A DNA stretch of 64,000 nt from CANKJK01 sp040081715 (GTDB lineage: Bacteria; Acidobacteriota; Vicinamibacteria; Vicinamibacterales; UBA2999): assembly GCA_040081715.1 (NCBI GenBank), contig JBEBFY010000002.1, positions 248,001 through 312,000 on the forward strand, in the 5' to 3' direction. Shown here one piece after another: positions 52,941 to 60,930 of the stretch. The position numbers and the translations under genes are program-made. Positions within the stretch are counted from its first letter, which is position 1. Each line of letters opens with the position of its first letter. The notes below the pieces were generated by a model. The model made no database searches, was not told the origin of the DNA, and worked only from the letters and a program-made list of their open reading frames with translations.

Positions 52941-52947
52941 TATAATA
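52941..52947. promoter_or_regulatory. Shared -10 region of guaA and the propeller gene
   Basis: TATAAT (52941-52946) on the plus strand is a consensus -10 box with a leader of about 45 bases to the guaA GTG. On the minus strand TATTAT (52947-52942) lies 5 bases before GTG 52936. The two -10 boxes overlap, so the promoters may compete. No clear -35 boxes. Confidence 0.5.
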
Positions 52948-52997
52948 GTCCCACCGCGGAACACGTCAGGGTGTGCCGCACCACCCCGGCCTCCTCT

Positions 52998-54542
52998 GTG
53001 CATCAAACCATCCTCGTCCTCGACTTCGGCTCCCAGTACACGCAGCTCATCGCCCGCCGCCTGCGCGAATTGTCGGTGTACTCGGAGGTGCTCCCGTTCG
53101 GCACGTCCATCGACCGTCTGCGCGAGGCGCGTCCGGCCGGCATCATCCTCTCCGGAGGCCCGAAGAGCGTGTCCGACGACGGCGCCCCGCGCTGCGACCC
53201 GGCGGTGTTTGACCTCGGCGTCCCGGTGCTGGGTGTCTGCTACGGGATGCAGTTGATGACGGCCGTCCTCGGCGGTCAGGTGTCCCGTTCCGATCGTCGC
53301 GAGTTCGGCCACGCCGACGTGGACGTGGCCTCGGCCGCGCCGATGCCCCGGCTATTTGAGGGTGTGCCCGACCGGCTGCGGGTGTGGGCGAGCCACGGAG
53401 ACTGTGTCTCGGCCGTTCCACCGGGATTCTCAATTGCCGCCACCAGCACCAGCGTGCCCGTCGCGGCCATGGAGCACACGACGCGCCGTCTGTTCGGGTT
53501 GCTGTTTCATCCGGAGGTCGTGCACACCGCACACGGCGGCCAGCTCCTGCGCAACTTCGCCTACGGCGTGTGCGGCTGCACGGGCGACTGGACCATCCGG
53601 TCGTTTGTCGATGAGGCCACCGACCGCATCCGGCAGCAGGTGGGTGAGGGGCGCGTGGTCTGCGGCCTGTCGGGCGGCGTCGACTCCACGGTCGCGGCCA
53701 TGCTGATACACCGCGCCATCGGCGACCGGCTGACCTGCATCTTCGTCGACAACGGCCTACTGCGGCACGAGGAGGCGAACCAGATCAACAAGCGCTTCCG
53801 CGAGAAGCTCCAGCTGCCACTCGATTTCGTCGATGCGAGCGATCTGTTCCTCGACCGGCTGGCCGGCATCATCGACCCCGAGCAGAAGCGCAAGATCATC
53901 GGCGCGACGTTCATCGATGTCTTCGAGCGGCGGGCCAATGAGATCGGCACCTTCGAGTTCCTGGGGCAAGGCACGCTCTATCCCGACGTCATCGAGTCGG
54001 CGGGCGTGCATGGACCAGCCGTGGTGATCAAGAGCCACCACAACGTCGGCGGTCTGCCCGAGCGGATGAAGTTCAGGCTGGTCGAGCCGCTCCGCGACCT
54101 CTTCAAGGACGAGGTCCGCCGCGTGGGCCGCGACCTGGGCCTCGACGAGGAGTTCGTCATCCGCCAGCCCTTCCCGGGACCCGGACTTGCCGTGCGCGTC
54201 GTCGGCGAACTGACGCGGCCCAGGCTCGACCTGCTCAGGCGCGCCGACCGAATCGTCGCGGAGGAGATCCGGGCTGCGGGCTGGTACGAGCGGGTCTGGC
54301 AGAGCTTCGCCGTGCTCCTCCCGGTGCAGAGCGTGGGCGTGATGGGCGACGCACGCACCTACGAGTACACCGTGGCCGTCCGGGCGGTCGAGAGCCTCGA
54401 CGGCATGACGGCTGACTGGGCCCGGCTGCCGCACGACCTGCTCGCGGCTATCTCCTCACGCATCGTCAACGAAGTGCGGGGCATCAACCGGGTGGTGTAC
54501 GACATCAGCTCCAAGCCGCCCTCGACCATCGAGTGGGAGTAG
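52998..54542 (+). CDS. guaA: GMP synthase (glutamine-hydrolysing)
   Basis: Amination of XMP to GMP. The 514-residue protein has the class I glutaminase domain (Cys81 in GVCYGMQLM, His171 and Glu173 in LFHPEVV), the ATP pyrophosphatase P-loop SGGVDS at 225-230 and the C-terminal dimerisation domain ending ISSKPPSTIEWE. GTG 52998 places the family start VHQTILVLDFGSQYTQLIA correctly; no ribosome site precedes it. It is followed 3 bases later by dnaE. Confidence 0.96.
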   Translation: MHQTILVLDFGSQYTQLIARRLRELSVYSEVLPFGTSIDRLREARPAGIILSGGPKSVSDDGAPRCDPAVFDLGVPVLGVCYGMQLMTAVLGGQVSRSDRREFGHADVDVASAAPMPRLFEGVPDRLRVWASHGDCVSAVPPGFSIAATSTSVPVAAMEHTTRRLFGLLFHPEVVHTAHGGQLLRNFAYGVCGCTGDWTIRSFVDEATDRIRQQVGEGRVVCGLSGGVDSTVAAMLIHRAIGDRLTCIFVDNGLLRHEEANQINKRFREKLQLPLDFVDASDLFLDRLAGIIDPEQKRKIIGATFIDVFERRANEIGTFEFLGQGTLYPDVIESAGVHGPAVVIKSHHNVGGLPERMKFRLVEPLRDLFKDEVRRVGRDLGLDEEFVIRQPFPGPGLAVRVVGELTRPRLDLLRRADRIVAEEIRAAGWYERVWQSFAVLLPVQSVGVMGDARTYEYTVAVRAVESLDGMTADWARLPHDLLAAISSRIVNEVRGINRVVYDISSKPPSTIEWE

Positions 54543-54545
54543 CGC

Positions 54546-57500
54546 GTGGCCGAGTTCGTCCACCTGCACCTCCATACCGAGTTCTCGCTCCTCGACGGCG
54601 CCTGCCGGATCGACGAGCTGCTGGATGAAGCCGTCAAGCTGAAGATGCCGGCGCTCGCCGTGACCGAGCACGGCAACATGTTCTCGTCGGTGGTGTTTCA
54701 CGACCATGCCAGGGACCGGGGCATCAAGCCGCTGCTTGGCTGCGAGGTGTACGTGGCCGGAGGCAGCCGCTTCGACCGCACGGGCTCGCAGACCGAGACC
54801 AACCACCTGGTGTTGATGGCGGAGACGGATCAGGGCTACAAGAACCTGATCAAGCTCGTCTCGGCCGGCTACACCGAAGGGTTCTACTACAAGCCCCGCA
54901 TCGACAAGGAACTGCTGGCGAAGCACTCCGAGGGGCTCATTGGGTTGAGCAGCTGCCTCAAGGGTGAGGTAGCCAGCGCCCTGCGGGTGGAGCAGCACCG
55001 GCCCGCGCTCGAAGCGGCCGGCCGCCTCCGCGACATCCTCGGCCCGAACAATTTCTTTCTTGAGATGCAGTACCAGGGCATCGAGGAGCAGCGCGTCGTC
55101 AACAAGGGTCTGATTCCGTTGGCGCGGGAACTCGACCTGAACCTGATCTGCACCAACGACGTGCACTACCTCAGGCAGGGCGACAGCCAGCCACACGACA
55201 TCCTGCTCTGCATCGGCACGGGCAAGACGGTCAACGACGCCCAGCGGCTCCGCTACACGGGGGACCAGTTCTTCCTCAAGACCGCCGACCAGATGGCGGA
55301 GGTGTTCAAGGACCATCCTGACGCCCTGAAGAACACGCTGCTCATCGCCGAGCGCTGCAACGTCACCATCCCGAAGGGCCAGAACCACCTGCCCACTTTC
55401 GGCGTGCCAGAGGGCTTCACGCTCGAGCAGTACTTCGAACACGTCGCGCGCCAGGGCTTCACGGACCGGCTCACGCGCCTCCGACAGCTCAACGCGGCCG
55501 GCACGCTGCGCCACACGATTGACGAGTACGAGACGCGGCTCAACTACGAGATCGCGATGATCAAGCAGATGGGCTATCAGGGCTACTTCCTGATCGTCTG
55601 GGACTTCATCCGCTACGCACGCGAGGAAGGTATTCCGGTCGGACCGGGCCGCGGCTCGGCCGCTGGGTCGCTCGTGGCCTGGTGCATGCGCATCACGGAC
55701 GTCGACCCGCTCGGCTTCGACTTGATCTTCGAGCGCTTCCTGAATCCTGAACGCGTCTCCCTGCCCGATATCGACGTGGACTTCTGCGAGCGGCGCCGTG
55801 GCGAGGTCATCGACTACGTCACCCGGAAGTACGGCCGCGAGAACGTCGCCCAGATCATCACGTTCGGCACCATGAAGGCCAAGGCCGTCGTGCGCGATGT
55901 CGGCCGGGCGCTCGACATGCCCTACGCCGACGTCGACCGGGTCGCGAAGCAGATTCCGCCCACGCTCGACATGACGCTCGACAAGGCGCTGGCGGAGAAC
56001 CCGATCCTCAAGGACATGGCGGCGAAGGACCCCAAGGTCAAGGAACTGCTCGACATCGGCCGCCGCCTGGAGGGGATGTCGCGTCATGCGTCGGTGCACG
56101 CGGCGGGCGTGGTCATCGCCCCGGGACCGATCACCGACTACGCGCCGCTGTACAAGGGCCAGCGCGACGAAATCACGACGCAGTGGAACATGAAGGAGGT
56201 CGAGCGGGTCGGCCTGCTGAAGATGGATTTCCTCGGCCTCAGCACCCTGACGCTGATCCAGGACGCGCTGACCGAGGTCAAGCGCACCGAGGGGGTCACG
56301 CTCGATATCGACGCTATCCCCCTGGACGACGAGAAGACCTACAAACTGTTCGGCGAAGGGGCCGCCTTCGGCATCTTCCAGTTCGAGAGCTCCGGCATGC
56401 GCGACCTGCTGCGCAAGGCCAAGCCGGAGCGGCTCGAGGACCTCATCGCACTCAACGCCCTCTATCGCCCGGGCCCGCTGAAGTCGGGCATGGTCGACGA
56501 CTTCATCGCCCGCAAGCAGGGGACCAAGGAGATCAAGTACGAGCTGCCGCAGCTCGAGCCCATCCTCGCGGAGACCTACGGCGTCATCGCCTACCAGGAA
56601 CAGGTGATGCGCATCGCGCAGGCCCTGGCGGGTTTCTCGCTCGGACAGGCCGACATGCTCCGCAAGGCCATGGGCAAGAAGGATCCGAAGGTCATGGCCA
56701 GGCAGCGCGAGAGCTTCATGGACGGCGCGCGCAGGCTCGGCGTGAACGAGAAGAAGGCCACAAAGATATTCGACCTGATGGAGTTCTTCGCGGGGTACGG
56801 CTTCAACAAATCGCACTCGGCCGCCTACGCGTACCTGGCGTACCAGACCGCCTACCTGAAGGCCAACTTCCCCTGGCACTTCGCGGCGGCCTTGCTCACA
56901 ATCGAGGCCCAGAATACGGACAAGCTGGCGACCTATCTTGGGGAGTGCCGGGACCGGGGCATTCCCGTGCTGCCGCCAGACGTCAACCAGAGCCAGATGC
57001 GCTTCTCAGTGGAGCCGGGCCGGGGCGTGCGCTTCGGGCTGACGGCCATCAAGGGCCTCGGCGAGGGCGCCATTGAGTCCATCCTCGCGGCCAGAACGGC
57101 ACTCGGCGGCCGCATCCCCTCGCTCCATGCCCTCTGCGAAATTCTCGACATGCGTCTCGCCAACAAGCGCGTGTTCGAAGCTCTCGTGAAGGCGGGCGGC
57201 TGCGACTCCCTGCTGCCGGGCGCGGAGCCGGGCGCGCCGGGCTACGCCATGCCGGACACCGCCGTGCCGGAGGCCGGCGCCGACCGCGTGGCGCGGCTCG
57301 CGCGTGACCGGGCGCGCCTGTTCGCGGCCGTGGAGCCGGCAACCGAGCACGGCACCCGGACGCAACGTGACCGCGCCCTGGGCCAGTCCGACCTCTTCGG
57401 CGGCGAGGGCCCCACGACCGGAGCCGTGCAGCAGTTGCCGGTGGCCACTCCATGGTCCGAGGTGGATCTGCTGAACTACGAGCGCGACACGCTGGGCCTC

Positions 57501-58166
57501 TACCTGACCGGGCATCCGATTGACCGCTGGGCGGACGACCTGCGTGACTTCGGCGCCAGGTCGATCGCGCAGTTGGGGGTCAGGCCATCGGCGGAGGAGG
57601 GCTCAGACGAGACCCTCGAGGACAGCGTCCCGGCCGGCCCGCCTCCGACGATTGAGCGGGTGTCGGAGGATGTGTCCCTCGGCGGGATCGTCTCGGGACT
57701 GCGGCCGCTCAAGACGCGCAAAGGGGATCGCATGTGCGTCTTCATGCTCGGGGATCGCGACGGCGGTCTCGAGGTGATCGTGTTTCCCGAGACGTTCCGT
57801 CAGTCCGGCCACCTGGCCGAGAACGGTGCGATGCTCCTGGTCAAGGGCAAGTTCGAACGCGACACGGAGTCAGCCCGGCTGGTCGCCTCGGAGCTGTTGC
57901 CGATCGAGCGGGTCCGCGAAAGGCTGAGCACCGCCGTGTCAATCACCGTATCGACCCAGCGCCACGGACGTCAGACCTTCGAGCGGCTCTGGGACGTGCT
58001 CGCCCGGCACAAGGGCGACCGCCGCGTGGCGTTCTTTCTGGTGGACGAGGAACGGGGGCTCCGCGTCAACGTGAAAGTGAATGCGCAGATCCGCGTCCGT
58101 CCGTCGGATCGGCTCGTCGCGGATGTGGAACAGATTTGCGGATCCGGCTCGGTCCGGCTGCGCTGA
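54546..58166 (+). CDS. dnaE: DNA polymerase III alpha subunit
   Basis: Replicative polymerase, 1206 residues. The N-terminal PHP domain keeps the metal-binding pattern (FVHLHLHTEFSLLDGA, AVTEHGNMFS, GCEVYVAG, CTNDVHYL), so it may have its own proofreading nuclease. The polymerase has GPGRGSAAGSLVAWC and the catalytic aspartates in PDIDVDFCERRRGEV, followed by helix-hairpin-helix, OB fold and a tail. The GTG start is 3 bases after guaA. Confidence 0.97.
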   Translation: MAEFVHLHLHTEFSLLDGACRIDELLDEAVKLKMPALAVTEHGNMFSSVVFHDHARDRGIKPLLGCEVYVAGGSRFDRTGSQTETNHLVLMAETDQGYKNLIKLVSAGYTEGFYYKPRIDKELLAKHSEGLIGLSSCLKGEVASALRVEQHRPALEAAGRLRDILGPNNFFLEMQYQGIEEQRVVNKGLIPLARELDLNLICTNDVHYLRQGDSQPHDILLCIGTGKTVNDAQRLRYTGDQFFLKTADQMAEVFKDHPDALKNTLLIAERCNVTIPKGQNHLPTFGVPEGFTLEQYFEHVARQGFTDRLTRLRQLNAAGTLRHTIDEYETRLNYEIAMIKQMGYQGYFLIVWDFIRYAREEGIPVGPGRGSAAGSLVAWCMRITDVDPLGFDLIFERFLNPERVSLPDIDVDFCERRRGEVIDYVTRKYGRENVAQIITFGTMKAKAVVRDVGRALDMPYADVDRVAKQIPPTLDMTLDKALAENPILKDMAAKDPKVKELLDIGRRLEGMSRHASVHAAGVVIAPGPITDYAPLYKGQRDEITTQWNMKEVERVGLLKMDFLGLSTLTLIQDALTEVKRTEGVTLDIDAIPLDDEKTYKLFGEGAAFGIFQFESSGMRDLLRKAKPERLEDLIALNALYRPGPLKSGMVDDFIARKQGTKEIKYELPQLEPILAETYGVIAYQEQVMRIAQALAGFSLGQADMLRKAMGKKDPKVMARQRESFMDGARRLGVNEKKATKIFDLMEFFAGYGFNKSHSAAYAYLAYQTAYLKANFPWHFAAALLTIEAQNTDKLATYLGECRDRGIPVLPPDVNQSQMRFSVEPGRGVRFGLTAIKGLGEGAIESILAARTALGGRIPSLHALCEILDMRLANKRVFEALVKAGGCDSLLPGAEPGAPGYAMPDTAVPEAGADRVARLARDRARLFAAVEPATEHGTRTQRDRALGQSDLFGGEGPTTGAVQQLPVATPWSEVDLLNYERDTLGLYLTGHPIDRWADDLRDFGARSIAQLGVRPSAEEGSDETLEDSVPAGPPPTIERVSEDVSLGGIVSGLRPLKTRKGDRMCVFMLGDRDGGLEVIVFPETFRQSGHLAENGAMLLVKGKFERDTESARLVASELLPIERVRERLSTAVSITVSTQRHGRQTFERLWDVLARHKGDRRVAFFLVDEERGLRVNVKVNAQIRVRPSDRLVADVEQICGSGSVRLR

Positions 58167-58181
58167 CAGGAGGCCTTCCGT

Positions 58182-59144
58182 ATGGCGGCAGAGACAGTGA
58201 CGCTTGAGTTCGAGGAGCCGATTGCACTCCTCCTGAAGGAGATCGCCGCGGTGTCCATCCTGCCGCCGACACCGGACCGGCTCCGGTCCATCGAGAGACT
58301 GCGGGGCCGCGTCGAGGAATTGCGCCTGGACATCTACACCCACCTGACGCCGTGGCAGCGCGTGACGGTGGCGCGCCACCCTGGCAGGCCGACGGTCCTT
58401 GACTACGTGGACCGGCTGTTCACCGACTTCATCGAGATCCACGGCGACCGCCGGTTCGCCGACGACCACGCCATGGTGACCGGCTTTGCGCGCTACCACG
58501 GCGCGCCAGTGCTGGTGGTCGGCCATCACAAGGGTGGCGGCGACACCAAGCAGAAGATCTTCCGCAACTTCGGCTACGCACGGCCCGAGGGCTACCGGAA
58601 GGCGCTGCGCGCGATGAAGCTGGCGGAGAAGTTCGACCGGCCGGTCATCGCCTTCGTGGACACGCCGGCGGCGTTTCCCGGGATTGAATCCGAGGAACGC
58701 GGCATCGCGGAGGCCATCGCGGTGAACCTGCGCGAGATGGCGGCCCTGACGGTGCCCATCGTCGTGGTCGTCCATGGCGAGGGCGGCAGTGGCGGGGCGC
58801 TCGGCATTGCCGTCGGCGATCGCATCCTGATGCATCAGTTCGCGGTCTACAGCGTGATTCCCCCCGAAGGCTGCGCCGCGATCCTCTGGCGGAGCTCTGA
58901 CCGGAAGATGGAGGCCGCCGACGCCCTCAAACTCACGGCCACCGACCTCATTCGCCTGGGCGTCGTGGACGAGATCGTGCCCGAGCCGGCCGGGGGCGCC
59001 CATACCGACGTGGGCGCCGCGGCGGCGCTCCTCGACGGCCCGCTCAGCGCCGCGCTGGCGGAGGTCTCCGCCCATGACGTGGAGACACGGCTGAACCTCC
59101 GCTACGCGAAGTTCCGCCAGATGGGGAGCGTGGGGCTGGCCTGA
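58182..59144 (+). CDS. accA: Acetyl-CoA carboxylase carboxyltransferase subunit alpha
   Basis: Transfers carboxyl from biotin to acetyl-CoA in malonyl-CoA synthesis. The 320-residue protein has the family start (FEEPIALLLKEI), the crotonase-fold block KGGGDTKQKIFRNFGYARPEGY, PVIAFVDTPAAFPGIESEERG and GEGGSGGALGIAVGDRILM. Start behind an AGGAGG site. accB, accC and accD are elsewhere. The conserved neighbour is dnaE, as in many proteobacteria. Confidence 0.96.
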   Translation: MAAETVTLEFEEPIALLLKEIAAVSILPPTPDRLRSIERLRGRVEELRLDIYTHLTPWQRVTVARHPGRPTVLDYVDRLFTDFIEIHGDRRFADDHAMVTGFARYHGAPVLVVGHHKGGGDTKQKIFRNFGYARPEGYRKALRAMKLAEKFDRPVIAFVDTPAAFPGIESEERGIAEAIAVNLREMAALTVPIVVVVHGEGGSGGALGIAVGDRILMHQFAVYSVIPPEGCAAILWRSSDRKMEAADALKLTATDLIRLGVVDEIVPEPAGGAHTDVGAAAALLDGPLSAALAEVSAHDVETRLNLRYAKFRQMGSVGLA

Positions 59145-59160
59145 CGGGCCGGCTCCTCCC

Positions 59161-60930
59161 ATGATTCCTCGCATCTGGCACGCGGCGCCTGCGGACGCCG
59201 GCGTTGTCGCCGCACTGGCCCGCGAACTGGGTGTGACCTCCGTCACCGCGCGCCTCCTGGTCGTGCGCGGGCTCGGCAACCCCGATGATGCCCGGCGTTT
59301 CCTCTCACCATCCCTGAGCCATCTCCACGACCCGATGCTGCTGGCCGGCATGCCGGAGGCCGTGACGCGTATCGAGGCGGCGATCGCGTCGGGCGAGCGC
59401 ATCGCGGTACACGGCGACTACGACGTGGATGGCGTCACCTCCACGGTGATTCTCAGGCGCGCCCTGGAGCTCTACGGCGCGAACGTGACCCACTTCCTCC
59501 CGGAGCGGTTTCGCGACGGCTACGGGCTGCAGCCGGCGTCGATGGAGCGGCTCGCTGCCGAGGGCGTCACGCTGGTGATCTCGGTCGACTGCGGCATCCG
59601 TGGCGCCGAGGCCGCACTCCGGGCTCGTCAACTCGGGGTGGACCTGATCATCACGGACCATCACGAACCCGACGACGCCCTGCCGGATTGCTGCGCGGTG
59701 GTCAATCCGAAGCGTCCGGACTGCCAGTACCCCGACAAGCAACTGGCGGGCGTGGGGGTCGCGCTGAAGGTGGTGCAGGCCCTCTGCCAGCGGGCGGGCC
59801 GCGAGGCGTGGCTCCCGGCGTTCATCAAGATCGCCGCCATCGGGACCATCGCCGACGTGGTTCCGCTCCAGGGTGAGAACCGCGTCATCGCCAAGCTCGG
59901 ACTGGAACTGCTCTCGCGCGGGCCCCACAAGGTCGGCTTGCGGGCCCTGCTGGAGTCCGCCGGACTCACCGGCAAGACCATCGACGGCTATGCCGTCGGC
60001 TTCGTCATCGCTCCGCGCATCAACGCCGCGGGCCGCATGAGCACGCCCGATATCGCGGCCCGGCTGCTGCTGGCCAGCGACGACGCCATGGCGGATGAGG
60101 CTCGGGCCCTGGCCGGGCAGCTCAACACCGAGAACCTGCGCCGGCGCGAGGAAGAGGCCCAGATCGTCCAGCAGGCACGGGCGGCTGTGGAACGCGATCC
60201 GGAGATCGGCGCACGGACCGTGCTGGTGGTGGGCGGGGAAGGCTGGCACCGCGGTGTGATCGGCATCGTGGCCTCGAAGCTCGTCGACGCCTTTCACCGT
60301 CCGGCGATCGTGCTCTCCATCGAAGACGGCGTCGCCCACGGATCGTGCCGGAGCATTCCCGGGTTCGACATGCTGGGGGCGCTCGAGTCGTGCGCGGACC
60401 TGATGACGCGCTTCGGCGGCCACCGTCAGGCCGCCGGACTGACGATGGACGCCGACTACATCCAGGCACTCCGGCGTCGCGTGAACGTGTTCGCGGATGC
60501 CAGCCTCGAGCCGGATGACCTGCGGCCGCGGCTCAGGGTGGATGCCGAGCTGTCCTTCGACGAGATCACCCCGTTGCTGCTGGCCGAGCTGGACGCACTG
60601 GCCCCGTTCGGCCCGTCCAACCCGCGCCCGGTCTTCCACACCCGGGCCGTCGAGGTCGTCGACGGCCCCCGCACGCTCAAGGAGCGGCATCTCAAGATGG
60701 CCTTCCGTCAGCAGGGCAAGGTCCTGCGCGGCATCGCCTGGCGGGCGGCGGGCCGTGAGGACACGGTGACGGCCGGCAGGGGTGGGCTGGATATCGCCTA
60801 CAGCGTGGCTGAGGAGAGCTGGAACGGCGAGCGCTACATCCAGTTGACGGTCGAGGACTTCCGGGCGCCCGGCTCTGCTGTGGTCGAGACGGGAGCACCC
60901 CGGCTGGTATCCTCAACACCAGTCCCATGA
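59161..60930 (+). CDS. recJ: Single-stranded-DNA-specific exonuclease RecJ
   Basis: 5'-3' exonuclease of recombination and mismatch repair. The 589-residue protein has the DHH motifs: Asp86-Y-D88-V-D90 in HGDYDVDGVTST, SVDCGIRG, ITDHHEPDD, and the DHHA1 domain with GGEGWHRGVIGIVASKLVDAF and FGGHRQAAGLTM. C-terminal OB domain present. The stop overlaps the next start (ATGA). Confidence 0.96.
   Translation: MIPRIWHAAPADAGVVAALARELGVTSVTARLLVVRGLGNPDDARRFLSPSLSHLHDPMLLAGMPEAVTRIEAAIASGERIAVHGDYDVDGVTSTVILRRALELYGANVTHFLPERFRDGYGLQPASMERLAAEGVTLVISVDCGIRGAEAALRARQLGVDLIITDHHEPDDALPDCCAVVNPKRPDCQYPDKQLAGVGVALKVVQALCQRAGREAWLPAFIKIAAIGTIADVVPLQGENRVIAKLGLELLSRGPHKVGLRALLESAGLTGKTIDGYAVGFVIAPRINAAGRMSTPDIAARLLLASDDAMADEARALAGQLNTENLRRREEEAQIVQQARAAVERDPEIGARTVLVVGGEGWHRGVIGIVASKLVDAFHRPAIVLSIEDGVAHGSCRSIPGFDMLGALESCADLMTRFGGHRQAAGLTMDADYIQALRRRVNVFADASLEPDDLRPRLRVDAELSFDEITPLLLAELDALAPFGPSNPRPVFHTRAVEVVDGPRTLKERHLKMAFRQQGKVLRGIAWRAAGREDTVTAGRGGLDIAYSVAEESWNGERYIQLTVEDFRAPGSAVVETGAPRLVSSTPVP

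Noticed and set aside
54456..56879. An 807-codon open frame antisense to dnaE, and similar long antisense frames (for example 658-2184, 4997-6535)
   Set aside because: High GC leaves few stops on the antisense strand; these have no domains and lie over well supported genes.
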